Positions 21,100 through 34,120 of a stretch of 64,000 bases of DNA are shown piece by piece (the stretch's first letter is position 1; every line of letters starts with the position of its first letter). The position numbers were made by a program, and so were the translations under genes. The notes below the pieces were generated by a model. The model ran no database searches and was not told where the DNA came from. It worked only from the letters and a program-made list of their open reading frames with translations. This DNA comes from Copromyces sp. CBS 386.78 (lineage: Eukaryota > Ascomycota > Sordariomycetes > Sordariales > Sordariaceae), in NCBI GenBank assembly GCA_030685235.1, contig MU839182.1, positions 62,001 through 126,000 of the forward strand, given 5' to 3'.

Positions 21100-21870
21100 A
21101 CGTCGCTCAATTAATATAAATATTAGAAGGGTTTTATAGAGGGTAAGCTCTTTGTACAATAGGTATTAATTAATTAATAAATATATTAAAAGGGTTTTAT
21201 AAAGGGTAGGCTCCTTATACAATAGGTATTAATATATATCAAAAAGGTTTCCAAATAGTATACTCTTTATATAATAAATATTAATTAATTAATAAGTATA
21301 TTAAAAAGTTCTTCTAAAAGGTAGGCTCCTTATATAATAAGTATTAATTAATTAATAAATATATTAAAAGGGTTTTATAAAGGGGTAGGCTCCTTATACA
21401 ATAGGTATTAGTCAATCGACAAATATATTAAAAGGGTTTTATAGAGGGTAGGCTCTTTATATAATGGGTATTAATTAATTAATAAATATATTAAAAAGTT
21501 CTTTTAGAAGGTAGGCTCTTTATATAATAGGTATTAATTAACCGACAAATATATTAAAAGGGTTTTATAGAGGGGTGGGCTCTTTGTACAATAAGTATTA
21601 ATTAACCGATAAATATATTAAAAAGGTTTTATAGAAGGGTAAGCTCCCTATATAATAGGTATTAATTAACCGACAAATATATTAAAAGGGTTTTATAGAG
21701 GGGTAAGCTCCTTATATAATAGGTATTAATTAATTAATAAATATATTAAAAGGGTTTTATATAAGGGTAGGCTCCCTATACGATAGGTATTAATTAATTA
21801 ATAAATATATAAGAGTGGTTATATAAAGGGTAGGCGATTATATAATAAATATTAATTAAATTTAAAATTA
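21100..21870 (+). repeat. Minisatellite, about 63-bp unit, 12 copies
   Basis: The core GTAGGCTCCTTATACAATAGG recurs with starts near 21,143, 21,205, 21,258, 21,321, 21,385, 21,448, 21,511, 21,575, 21,640, 21,702, 21,767 and 21,830. The spacing is 62-65 bp except for one shortened copy. Between cores lie TATTAATTAATTAATAAATA and AAAAGGGTTTTATA. Copies differ mostly by transitions. Confidence 0.88.
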
Positions 21871-22974
21871 TTATAAAGGGTTTAAAAGAGGGCCTACGGG
21901 AAGGATGTATAAGTTCGCTTGTATACTTTTTTATAGAAGTAAATTTAAATAATAAATAACCTTTTTCTAATACGAAGGCTTTTATAAAATTCTTATACTT
22001 AAATATATAATTCTAATTAATTATTCTTCTATATTAATAGGCTATATTAATAAATTTAACCTTCTACAGAAGGGCTACCTTAGTTAATACTTTAGGCACC
22101 TTTCTATAGTAATTTATAAAGGAAATTAAATTCCAATTTTTAAAGCGTTATTCTTACGTAGCTCCTTACGGTCTGCCGGGGTATTAATATTAATAGCGCG
22201 AACTACTTTACTACTACTATTAATAAATATTATATAAAATAATTTTATAAGCGTTAAAGAGAACCTTATAAGCGTTATAGAATATAGGAATATTAAATAG
22301 TATAAAATTTAGGTTTAATTTAATTATTTAAACTATTTTGCCTTTTAAATAGTAGCCCTATAAATATTAGATCTTAGGGACGAAAAAATTAGGTTTAATA
22401 AGTTAAACTACTATTAATATCCAGATAGTATAATAAAAAACGTCCTTACAAACCGCGAAGCCTCTTTAATTTTCGAACTATATAAAGAATAACTTTATTA
22501 AAAATATTATTTAATAATAGAAAATTAGTTTAATAAGAGCGTTTTCGAAGAGGGTTCTAATTTTAATTGTAATTTAATTTAGAGGGAATTTAGCTTAGGA
22601 ACTAATCCGTTTTTAATTATATTTTAGGGATTTAAAAATATAATAGGAATATTTAAAGGTATTAATATTTAATAAATAGAAGTAATATTCTAATTTACTA
22701 GAAATTTACTATTGCGAAAATATTTATTAAAAATATTTTTATTAATTAAAAACGGATAAGATAGAAGAGTATAAGGTAGTTTAATTTCTTTAAGACGTAG
22801 TTCTTTACTACGTTAGCCCGATAGAATTCGCCCGATAGAAATTTAGTAACCTATAAAGGAAACTTTAGTCTTATTTTACTTAGTATTATAGCGCGTAATT
22901 ACCCTACGGTCTACCGGGGTATTAACGTTATAATATATATTTCTACTTAATATTAGAGAGTACTTTATATGTGT
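21871..22974. other. AT-rich MULE interior, unidentified
   Basis: RIP-degraded DNA with frames broken on both strands. Two similar blocks, around 22,160-22,190 and 22,900-22,940, read TACGGTCTGCCGGGGTATTAA and its variant, suggesting a dispersed direct repeat. I find no recognisable protein. Confidence 0.4.
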
Positions 22975-22975
22975 T

Positions 22976-23220
22976 GGTAGTCAGCCTATCTAATCTAGAA
23001 CGTAGTTAACAACTATATTGGCTTATCGAATATAGAGCGTAGCTAATAATTATACCGGCCTATCTAACCTAGAGTGTAGTTAATAATTATATTAATCTTA
23101 TTTAGAAATGAAAAGACTTAAAGGCCCGATGTTAGAAGACCCTTATTAGATTATTCGTCTTATTTAGAAATAAAAAGATTTAAAGGCCCGATATTGGAAG
23201 ACCTTTGTTAGATTAAATTA
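22976..23220 (+). repeat. Two short tandem arrays, 37-bp and about 62-bp units
   Basis: Units starting GTAGTTAACAACTATATTGG recur about three and a half times with a 37-bp period (22,976-23,100). Two copies of a unit containing CTTATTTAGAAATGAAAAGA and AAAGGCCCGATGTTAGAAGA follow. Both arrays show transition-type differences between copies. Confidence 0.75.
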
Positions 23221-23558
23221 TATAGTTTTACTAAGGAATCTAATATTAGTTCGGGCCCGGCTGAGAAAGTAGTATTTAGTTTAACTTAGGACCGTCTTTT
23301 TTAGTCTTAGCTTTATTAACGAATATATTCGGACTAAGAAAGTTAGGGATCCTATTAAATTAGCCTTTAAAAAGTAATATTAATTTAATTACTTTATTAC
23401 TTTAGAGTTAATAGTGCTTAGGTTATTTTGGTTAATATACTTTCTAGGATGAACTTTTAACCTTTAAATTTAATAATTTTATTATTCTAAGTATTACGCT
23501 ACTAGGGTTTTTTTTCGTAAGAATTTTACTTAGTTGAAAGTAGTTTTTTAAATATAAA

Positions 23559-23779
23559 TATCACGGGGATAATACCGTTGGGGGTATAGTTGGATATACG
23601 TAGTTGTACGAGGAAGGAAAGAAGGAGGAGGGAGGAGTGCGGTCTGGATATAGGGCAGGCTGTGCCGTGCCCTAGCTCCGGGACCGAGGTCCACTAGTAC
23701 GTATATACGGTCCTATTGGCCAATAGCTAATAGATTCGACTATATAATACCCAGTACTATTATAAGTAATCTTATAATA
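23559..23779 (-). repeat. Retrotransposon 1 LTR (3' LTR)
   Basis: 221 bp, matching the copy at 30,634-30,854 apart from many transitions. A polypurine tract, GGGAGGTAG on the minus strand, abuts it at 23,780. Confidence 0.9.
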
Positions 23780-26700
23780 CTACCTCCCTATAAAAGAAGC
23801 TTATAGAGCTTTAAACGATCTATCTAATATATACATATAAAATAATAGAATTTTACTTCAATTTCAATCCCCGTCTTCCAACTCCTTAATCCGTAATTTA
23901 ACGCCTATAATCCGTAATCAAATATCGTTATTACCCTACTAATAAGTTCTAATTTCCAATTATACTTTTATATTCCTTATTAAGGGCCGCTTTCCTTACT
24001 AAACCTCCGTTAACCTCCTAAATACTTTATAAAAGAATTCGTTTATTTTCTTTGAATCCTCTTCGGATAGGGGCTCGAATTCCCGGCTTACTAATTCGAC
24101 CGTAACTTCTCCCTCGTAACCTACTACAATATCCGCTATAGCGGTATTAATCTACTCCTTTAAATCGGTAATATATTTAGAATATTTCGGGGGCGGGGCT
24201 AAGGACGCTATATAATATATTTAAAGTACGGGCGATACTATATAGCGTATTTAAAGTACGAACGACGCCGTATAATATATTTAAGGTACTAAAGCCTTCT
24301 ACTTTAAGGTCCGCTCTTAAAGTATAGCTTTAATTTTTAGCTAATTCTAAACCGCTAGCGGGATAAGGGTATTTAAATAATTATAATAAAATATAATAAC
24401 AAAATACCTTACTCCTTTAACGTTATCGACGGGTTTATTAATAAAATTATAATACTTCTACTTTACCGTATAGAACTAATAACGGTTGCCTCTTCGTTAA
24501 AAATAGTTTAAAAGCTTATTAAACTCCTATTCTACTACTTCCTTATAATTATCTATTTTAACTATAATTCTACCTTCGTTAATTCGTACGTCGTTTTATA
24601 AATTAATTTAACTAAAGAAGCCTTCTTAATAAAGTTTTACTATAAAAATATAGAATATTAACGAATATTTTATATTAATAAGTAAAATTAATTTAACGTT
24701 ATAAAATTATATTTAATCTACTTTAAAGGGGCCTTCTTATCGTAAAGATAATTTATTATATAGTTTACTATTATTAAAATTAGTCGTATTAAATAAAACG
24801 AAATCCCTAATATAATATTTTAATATATTAGACCGATTTTCGTTAACGTTAACCTCGTATTAATCCTATACTTTCTTTATAAAAGTACGTATATAGTCCT
24901 AAATAGCCTCGAAACGAACGAATAGTTCGCTAGCCTTTATATATTCCTTCTACTATATTAGCGAGAAACTTTCTAACGGTACGACTACTACGGGTTCGAT
25001 ACCTATACGGGGGTAAAAACCGTAATTAATAAAGAAGGGGGTTACGCCCGTAATTAATAATATTATATTATTTCCTACGAACTCCGCTAATAGTAACTAT
25101 CGTACTTAATCCGTTTATATTTAATTAACGAAAATATATAAATATTATTCTATTTTTACGTTAATACATTCCGTTTAAACGTTAATCTATAAGTAGAAAG
25201 CGGAATTCAATAATTTCTTAATAGCTAAACGTTTATAAATTGTAAATTAGAATAAGGATATAAACTAAATACTACAATCGGAAACGATAGTATTAGATAA
25301 ATTATAAAGGGTATAAATATAATTAATAAAACAGTCCGCTAATTCTTCCGCTTTTATAATAATAATCGGGATATAATAGCGTATCTTTATTAAATAGTCT
25401 ACAACAACAATAATATATTTAAATTTCTAGCCTAAATAAAGGCTTTCTAGCAAAGGGGAAACGTAATCGACTAATATATTAATTTATAGTACGTAAACCG
25501 CTAATATAGGTTTAAAATAGCTTACCTTAGCCCATCGTAATACCTTCGTCTTAAAATATACTAAATAACCTTTATAATAAGCCTTAATAACCTCCGCTAT
25601 ACTTAACTAATACTAATACTCGTTTATCTATACTTATATTTTATCCTTACCTAGATAGCCGGCTATTAATAACGAGTAAACGTAATAAATTAATAGTAAA
25701 TAAATAGCGGTATTATTAAAATTAATAAGCACCCTTCCTCTATAATAAGCTTTACCTCCTATTGTAAAATATTCAGCGAAAGCGACTTTAAGGTTCTTCT
25801 TAATATAGGAGCGCTATTTAATATAATTTAAGTCCTTTAAACAATTAATAGCCTCCTATATTAAAATCGACTAATCGTAATTCTCATTAATAATATTATT
25901 AATTAACTTATCCAACTCCTTTAAAGTATTTAAGGATAGTAAAAATACTTCTTCATTAAAATCGAAATCGTTACTAATTATTATAGCCGATAAAGAGAAA
26001 TACTCCTCCTTAAAGCGGGCAGGGTCGATAAGCTTATAATTTCTTACTTTTAAACGGTAATCGTTTATATCTAAAAATATATCCTCTAGCTTCTTATTTA
26101 GTATATCGGGGCGGAAATTCTATAACTCTGGCATATAAAGGATTAAAAAATTGAATTATAATAGGAACTATAACTATTATATATAGCGGAATATAAACTA
26201 CTTATTTATCGTAAAGGTCTTTAAATTCTTATAATCTATAATAATATTAAAAGGTTATTAAATACCCTCCAATTCTAAGCGCCACTCCTCTAATACTTTA
26301 ACAATAGCGAAGAATTCCTTATTAAAAATATTATAATTATACTCCACTACTAAATACTATACTAAAAAGTACGCAATTAAGTAGAACTCGCTATTATTTC
26401 CGTACTAAGAAAGGGTACTTCTAAAAACTTAATTCGAAGTATCGGTCTCAACGACCGTCTTCTTAAACTAGTCGTAGATCCGTAAAGTTAGTCCGCTAGT
26501 AAATACAACTTTTAAAGTCTTAAAAGCAGACTATTATATTATAATCTATAACTATTCCGCGTCCTTTTTCGTAAAATCGTATAATAATACCGCTATTATC
26601 GAAAAACCTTTAATAAAACGACGATAAAAGTTAATAAACCCTAGGAAATTCTATAAAAGTTTTTTTAACATTAAAAATTACTAATTTATAATAACTTTAA

Positions 26701-29700
26701 CCTTCGCTAGATCTATTTCAATACTACTTAGTATAATAATTAATCCAAAATATTTAATTTTCTTAATATAAAATTCGTATTTATTAATATCGACCTATAG
26801 GCCAGCCTTCTCTAAGCGGGTAAGAATATCGTCTATATATTTCTAATAATCTTCCTTATTATCCGAAAAAATAAAAATATTATTTAAGTAAATAATTATA
26901 TAAATATCTAAAATATTGTATAAAATATCGTTAATATAGTTTTAGAATGCACTAAGTATTCTTCATAGGCCGAATAAATAAATAAATAATTTAAATAGGC
27001 TAAAACGGGTAATAAACGTTATTAATTATTCGTATCCTTCTATAACGTAAATATAATTAAAAGCGGCGATAATATTTAACTTAATAAAAATCTTTACTTT
27101 ACAAATAGCATTAAAGGTTTCCTTAATTAAGGAGAACAGGTAATAGCTTTTAAAAATAATATTATTAATCCCTTTATAATTTATATAAATTTTAATACCT
27201 CCGCCTAACTTCTATACTAATAGGATTTAGGAAGCGGCCTCTAATTACAAAGGACGGATAAACCTATTATAAAAATTCTCGTCGATCTACTTCTTAATTA
27301 TATTTAATTCGTCGGAATTAAATACCCTTAATCTTATATAGGGCGCCTATTCTCCTAAGCGGAATTCGATTTTAAAATTATAAAAGCGGTAGGGGAGTAA
27401 AACTATTATATTATAAGGTTTAAAAACGTCGAAATAATTCTAATATTATTTAGGAAGCTTCTCCTTAATCTAAACATTAGTTTTAAACAATTTATCGGCC
27501 TTCTCGTAAAACTTAGCCACATTTTCTTCTATAATACTAACGGCAAATTTAATAACTTCGCAACGTTCGAAATCTTCGTCTACATTACTACTAAAATAAA
27601 TATATTTAACGATTTTTATTATTCGAATAGCAACCTTAAATCCCTTACCAGCGTAAGCGTTAATCTACAAATAGTAATACTTACTTAGTAATTTCTTATA
27701 CTTAGCGCCGTTACTATCCTAGATTTCTTATTCCATTTCTAAAGTAAGGTTCGCCAAACTATTAAATATATTATAATTATATTCAATTCCTATCCCTACC
27801 CCTCTATTAACAACGCTTTTATCGTTTTTATACTCCTCAAACTCTAGGGCGCCCCCCTCTACCTCTTTAGCCCGGGCTTCCTCCTTCGCCCTAACCTCTT
27901 CCAAAATCTCACAAAATTCTACGTACAAAATATAAAACACTCGTAAATAATATTTTTCGTATAACCAATTAAAATTAACGGCCGTTATATCCTGAATATC
28001 TATAAAATTAATTAATTCGTTCGAAAAATACATCTTACGTACTATAATATAATAATAGGGGTCGGATTTTCGCCAGCCGGCTATAATATAGTAAATAGTA
28101 AACTTAGTCCACTTAGGAGTTTCAATAATAATATTTACAATTAGGGCGGGATTTAAGGTAATATCCGCAACCGGGGCGGGATCGGGAGTAATATCGTCTT
28201 CAACAATATCGGGAACAGAGTCCGCAATTAGGGTATTAGAATCAATTATTTCGGTTATATTTTATATAATTTTGTAATAACGTATATAAATATACTTCCA
28301 AACCTTAGGCGCATATTATAAAAAGGGTAACAAATCCGCAAGAAGGTAGCAGTTTATACAATAATTAATAAAAGTAACGGTACTATTTAATTATAATATT
28401 ATAAGGTTATAAAATTTAAATTACAATATATTTAAAATAACGGAATAATTGTTAATTAAGTCGTAGGCTAATATAACGATCGTTTCTATATAGTAACCAA
28501 TCCGCAATTAGACTTTATAATAATAAATAATAGAGTCCTTAAATATACCGTTTACTAAATATAAAACCTTTAATTTAAAGAGCTTTAATAGTAAGATAAT
28601 ATAGCGGGCAGTAAAACTACAATTAATAAAAGCGAAACTAAAATATCCGCTATTAATTAAAATAATATATTTACTATATTAATTACGCAATTTATAAATA
28701 ATTTAAATAGAAAAGAAAATAAAATTATTATTATAGTTATTTAAATTTAAATTCTTAAATTAAATTACTTTTAAATCTATTAAATTATTTACTTCCTCCT
28801 CTATTATTATAAATAATAGCCTCTCTAAGCGATTTAGTAGAGAAGCGGTACATTTCCCGTACTATATTCCGCAAATTAGGCGGGAATTAGAACGGAGGGT
28901 ATAATAAAAGCGGCGGGCTTACTAGTAGCGACGGCGTTAACGCAAACGCCGTTATTACCGTTATTACTATAGCCGGTCTAGCCTATAGCGAATTTACTAC
29001 AGTTATTATTACCTCCTCTAGCGTAACGGTTATAATATTTACACTCCCTTTATTCCTTAGGAATACTAGTATTAATATTATTATAATATTCGTAAATATA
29101 GTAATTAATTTAAGCGTAGCGCTTACGAAGTCCGTTCTTTATATAATAATTAATAACCGCTTTATTAATTATACGGGATAATTAAACGTTAACAGCGTTT
29201 ATAGCGTCGAAATCTATAATAGTATTATTTTAATTAATAATACGTTCGGGGGCAACGGTATTATTAATACTAATACCAGTTTTAAAGTAAATATTAATCT
29301 TATTATACTAATTATACTCCTCTAAATTAGTAGCGAATTTATAATAAAAGGTAAATTATCCGTCGAAATTATTATAAATCGGGGTATCTTACTAATAAAC
29401 AATAGTATTACGGATCTTATTTATAACCTTTATTTTTAAATAATATATTTTTATAGCGTTATTAAAATTATATTTATTAATAATAATAATAAATTTATCT
29501 TCGAAATCGAATTATTTATTACCCTTAAATATTTTAAAGGATTTAAAGTCCTAACGTACTTCGAAGGTGAAATCTATACAATTATATTTCGTATTAAAGT
29601 ATTTGAAGAAAGCTTCCGCACTTATTTATTTCTACTTTATTAAATCTACCTCTTTAATAATAGGTATTACATAGGAGGCTAAAATCTTAAAAATATTACC

Positions 29701-30633
29701 GCTGAAATATAAAAAAATTTAAACGAATTTATAACGCTTATTTTAATCGAATTACCAAACGTCCTAAAACTAATAGAACTAAATTTTATCTTTCTAATCC
29801 TAGAAAACTTCGGCTCTCTTAATAATAAAAGTATCCTCGCCAGTATAAATAGTAGGGTCCTCACTAGTACAAGACTTAAAGGTAATTATTTCTTCGTCGT
29901 TAAAATCGGGGGCGGGGACAAAAGCAGGTATAGCGACTTTATTGCGAACGGCTTTCTTAAAGGCCCTAATCTAGGTTTCGGCAGTCTTCTTAAATTTAAT
30001 ATTAATTTCGTTAATTATAATAAAATTATTATAGAATTATTAAGCCTCCTATTAAAGGTTAACGAATTCCTACTAAAAGTTAGTAATAATATTTTCTTAA
30101 TTAGCAATCTATTAATAAGCAATTTCGAAAGAATCTTGGACGGCGCTAGCGAACGTATTAATTTAAACTAAATCCGTATAGATTAATTAGGCGAAAATAA
30201 TGATAATATAAGGAAAAATAATATATTGGGCGAATTTAAAAGCGGTATTAAGGACTTCCTCTACAATTAAATTACTTAAATATTAAAGAACAATACCGTT
30301 AAGGGTTTCCGTAACGTTTTCGAACAATTATTTATACTCAGAGCCGACAATAGCGTTAATCGTAGAAATAGCAACGTCGAAATTAGTAATAGGGGCCGCC
30401 ATTTAAATAATTAATCAATACTTACTACCTTATAGCATAAATACTTACTACCTTGTAGCGTAAACAATATCCGTTAACTACCTTATAGTAACGAAAAAAA
30501 GGTCTATTGCGATACAACGAGAAAGGTGTATCGCGGTACGACGAAATCGCAGGCTCGTCGAAAATACTTACGATAGCGGCGATAAACTTATCTTAAAGTA
30601 TACACGCGCAGCGTAATAGTAAGTACAACTAAC

Positions 30634-30854
30634 TATCACGGGGATAACACCGTTAGGGGTATAGTTAGATATACGTAGTTGTACGAGGAAAGAAAGAATG
30701 AGAAGGGAGGAGTGCGGTCTAAATATAGGGCAAGCTATACCGTACCCTAAATCCGGAACCGAGGTCCACTGGTGCGTACATGCGGTCCTATTGGCCAATA
30801 GCCAATGGACTCGACTATGCAGTACCCAGTGCCATCATAGGTAATCCTGTGATA
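30634..30854 (-). repeat. Retrotransposon 1 LTR (5' LTR)
   Basis: 221 bp and the less mutated of the pair. The ORF shown at 30,568-30,798 lies across it and is not a gene. Confidence 0.9.
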
Positions 30855-30859
30855 ATAAA

Positions 30860-31059
30860 GTATATTCTAGTCCCCTTGTTTTAATATTGAGGAATTTCGA
30901 ACCCGAGGGAGTAGGGGGCTAATTCTTTTACGCTATTAAACTAGTAGTTTACGAATTACTATTTAAAGGCGTAAAGGTAATTAGCGCCCTATTAAAAATT
31001 TAATATTTAAAATTAAGTAAATTTATTTTATTTTATTTTATATTGTTTTATTTTTTATT
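30860..31059. other. MULE interior, right of retrotransposon 1
   Basis: Unidentified RIP-degraded sequence, continuous with the MULE sequence left of the retrotransposon. Confidence 0.4.
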
Positions 31060-31450
31060 GTTATTTTAGTCTAATATTAAGTATATATTATAATTTTATT
31101 TTTTTTAAAAAATTTTCCTTTTTAATATTATTTTAATTTAATATTAAATATATTTTAATATTATTTTATCTTTATATATTTATTTATTATTATTATTATT
31201 TATATCTAATATTAAATATATATGAATATTATTATATTTTTTTTATTTTTTTTATTTTTATTATTACTTTAGTCTAATATTGAATATATATTAATATTAT
31301 TTCTTTTTTTTATATTTTTCCCTTTTTATTATTGTTATAAATTAAAATTAAATACTAATTAATATTAATTAACGTTTTTATATTTTTTTTCTTCTATTTA
31401 TTAAATTAAATTAATATTAAATATATATTAATATTTGTTTTTACTTAGTT
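31060..31450 (+). repeat. AT-rich minisatellite, about 68-bp unit
   Basis: TCTAATATTAAATATATATTAA-like cores recur near 31,072, 31,138, 31,203, 31,276 and 31,409, separated by T-rich linkers. The low complexity makes the exact unit uncertain. Confidence 0.55.
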
Positions 31451-31503
31451 TATAATTTTAAATATGCTATTTAACTAATTAAGACCGGAGGATTAATATA
31501 TAA

Positions 31504-31713
31504 GGTAGTTTATAGTAGGGTTGGAGCCGGCTGGGTAGTATATAGTAGAATTGGAGCCGGCTAGGTAATTTGTAGTAGAATTGGAGCCGGCCGGGCAGTT
31601 TGTAGTGGAGTTGGAGCCGGCCGGGTAGTATATAGTAGAGCTGGAGCCGGTTGGGTAATATATAGTAGAATTAGAGCCGGCCGGGCAATTTATAATAAAG
31701 TTAGAGCCGGCCG
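31504..31713 (+). repeat. Minisatellite, exact 30-bp unit, 7 copies
   Basis: Seven head-to-tail copies of GGTAGTTTGTAGTAGAATTG followed by GAGCCGGCCG, with no length change. Differences are almost all G/A or C/T, fitting RIP. The GAGCCGGCCG half is unusually GC-rich for this block, which makes the array a clear island. Confidence 0.92.
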
Positions 31714-32199
31714 GGCAGTAGTAAGAGCGAAATATAAGTTATTTAATATAAATAAGTACGTTCTAACCTAAGAGACTACGATTTTTTATTTATTAAAATA
31801 TAAATAACCGTTAACCTTTCTTTTATAATATATTTTTAATATCTTTTTTTATTCTTTTATTATAATTAATAAAAATTTATTCTACAATTAATTCTTTTAT
31901 TTATTTTTCTCTTTTTACCGTATTATATTTTCTTATAATTATATTCGTTTAATAATTAAGCGTCTTTAACTTTTTTTTTTTAAAGTACGTTAAATCGACC
32001 CTTACTATATTTAAACCCTTTAATTCTTATTTTAAAATATTTTAAATTTACTATAATTTTATTATAATAGAGTAGTAGTAATTAACCGATATTTATTTCG
32101 AAATAGGCTCACTTAGTAAATACCTTTTATTAATAATATATAATTACTATATTTAAATTAAATATTATAAAGGACGCCTTAATATTAATTTATTTTTAG

Positions 32200-32790
32200 C
32201 GTTTTAATACCGAAACTTTACCTACGAAATTAGAAGCGGGCTTAAAGTTAAGAATTTAAATTTTAGGCAAAATTAAAGCTATTTTCTCAAACGCTAATAA
32301 TACCGTTCTAAATTAAAAGGACCTAATTCCGACTAGTAATATACGGGCGTATACCGCTATAATAATTAAAATTACCTATAATAAATTAAACTACGAATAA
32401 TAAATATATTAAAGTAAAGTCTAATTTATTATTAAAGAATAACGGGTTAGAGAACTATAGGTCTTAAATAACGATTTCGACGGATTTAGCGGAAATAATA
32501 ATAGAAATAATAATAATATTATAGTAAAGGAATAATAATTTAAAAGTAAATCTAATATTACTATTACCTTTAATACAATTCGTTATATTTACCCGGAAAT
32601 ACTTAAAAAAAATATTAAAACGCTTAAATCTTTTTCTTTTAATTCTTTTTCTAATTCGGATTCGAACTCTTCTAACGATTATTCTTTTAGCGATTCGTCG
32701 TCCGATTCTAATTTTTCGTCCGATTTTAAGGATGAAAAGAAGACTAATAATAAGAAGGCGGCTTCGACTAATTATTTAATATATTTAAAG
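32200..32790 (+). pseudogene. Unidentified coding remnant, Ser/Asp-rich end
   Basis: A plus-strand frame of about 195 codons in which the stops are TAA or TAG at places that fit former CAA/CAG. It includes NTETLPTKLEAGLKLR and AIFSNANNTVL, and ends in a stop-free 90-codon run rich in Ser and Asp (SNSDSNSSNDYSFSDSSSDS), then KDEKKTNNKKAAS. I do not recognise the family. It could be a second MULE gene, captured host sequence, or an older element. The low stop density is the evidence. Confidence 0.5.
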
Positions 32791-33429
32791 GCTAATAATA
32801 TTTCTATAATTAAAGTATTAATAAATATAATAATAGTAAAAATAGTAATAGTAGCCGTTATATTAACTTTATTCGCCGTTAGTTTAAGCCTTTTATTGAA
32901 TTATTAAACGTTTACGAAGAACCGGTTTTTTCTTAGTAAGAGTATTATTGGAGAGGATAATATTAGAATCGGCCTCTTTAGTATTACGTTTAATATTTAA
33001 GCCGATTTTCGAAGGTATTTTAGGAATTACGTTGCCGAGGTATATATTACCTAAAGTTATATTAGGAGCTAAAAAGGTAATATTATTATTATTATTATTA
33101 CCGGGGGTAAATATTATAATTTTCTCTAGGGGTTTATTAGGGATTTAAAGGACGTATTAGTAAATTAATAATTTAATTTCGGTATAGGTCCTATTAATAT
33201 TGCTTTATATTTATTAGAAATAGTTTTATATTTATTAGATAACGTTAATCTCTTTAATATTTAGTTTAAGGTAATTTTAATAGCGTTTAACTTTAATTAA
33301 TCGAGGAAATTAAAATAAGATTACGTTTCTATAAGTATTTAAGCGGATATATTAATTCTATAAGTAGTAAGTATTTAAGCGGATATACTAATTTTACAAG
33401 TAGTTTTAATTATTATAGTAAATTAATTA

Positions 33430-34120
33430 GTTACTTTATTACTAAGCCTAATTAATAATTAAGTAGCCGCGTTAGATTTTATTTTGAAAGTTAATACGAA
33501 TAATAAAGTAGCGGAGGTTCGAAGGAAGCCCGAGGCAATTAAAGTACTAGAAATTACCCGAAGCCTAGGAAATCGGAAGATATATATATTAATTAATAAT
33601 CATTTATATAATTAATTGTATTTCCTTAATATCTAGTAATTTAAATATTATTTACGGGTTTTTACTAACTTTACCGCGCCTCTCCAAACGGATGTAAATA
33701 GAGCCGCCGCTACTTCTAACTATATTATTAATTTTTTTAAGAAGATGTAGCCTAATTTAAAGAAGGTTAATATCGATAACGAGGGCGTAGTATTAACTTT
33801 ATTATTTCTATATATATTTATTTTCTCCGTTACTTATATTATATTTCCTATTTCTTTAATAATATTAGAGGGTAGTATAGTTTTACGACCTTTAAACTTC
33901 TCTATCTTACAACTTAATATTAACCGAATAATAATTAAAGTTAGACTTATCTTTAATATTATTAAATTTAGAACGGGGCTATTTAATATATATTATTATA
34001 ATTATTTTAGGGGATAGGGTATACGTAGAATAAATATATTAATTAGGATTATTAATAATATAGAAAATACTTTTCTAATTTCGAATTTGGATTACTTATT
34101 TCCGGTTCTATAATTTTACT
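33430..34120 (+). pseudogene. Unidentified coding remnant
   Basis: A plus-strand frame of about 230 codons with only about six TAA/TAG stops, far fewer than AT-rich sequence should give. Readable blocks include KVAEVRRKPEAIKVLEITRS, then FTNFTAPLQTDVNRAAATSN, then INFFKKM. The composition is less biased than simple AT-rich translation. I cannot name a family. It lies 0.6 kb after the previous remnant in the same direction and could belong to the same gene. Confidence 0.5.

Larger units (their letters stand above)
23559..30854 (-). mobile_element. Ty3/gypsy LTR retrotransposon 1, RIP-mutated, nested in the MULE
   Basis: A 7,296-bp element with 221-bp LTRs (23,559-23,779 and 30,634-30,854) and a perfect 5-bp target duplication, ATAAA, at 23,554-23,558 and 30,855-30,859. 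LTR ends read TATCAC and GTGATA, as expected from TGTCAC...GTGACA after RIP. The coding strand is minus. Reverse transcriptase is clear around 26,600-26,950: YLNNIFIFSDN (the YLDD box, with Asp to Asn as in RIP), then KYEFYIKKIKYFGLII, then NFYRRFIKGFS. Integrase remnants lie near 24,950-25,600 and gag-like sequence toward 30,400. The polypurine tract is beside the left LTR. All frames are broken, so it is inactive. Confidence 0.9.

Noticed and set aside
27728..28033. Minus-strand frame with VRAKEEARAKEVEGG
   Set aside because: It lies within retrotransposon 1, between gag and reverse transcriptase, and is a piece of that element rather than a separate gene.
19040..31720. CRISPR array
   Set aside because: The tandem arrays have no unique spacers between repeats, and the organism is a eukaryote.
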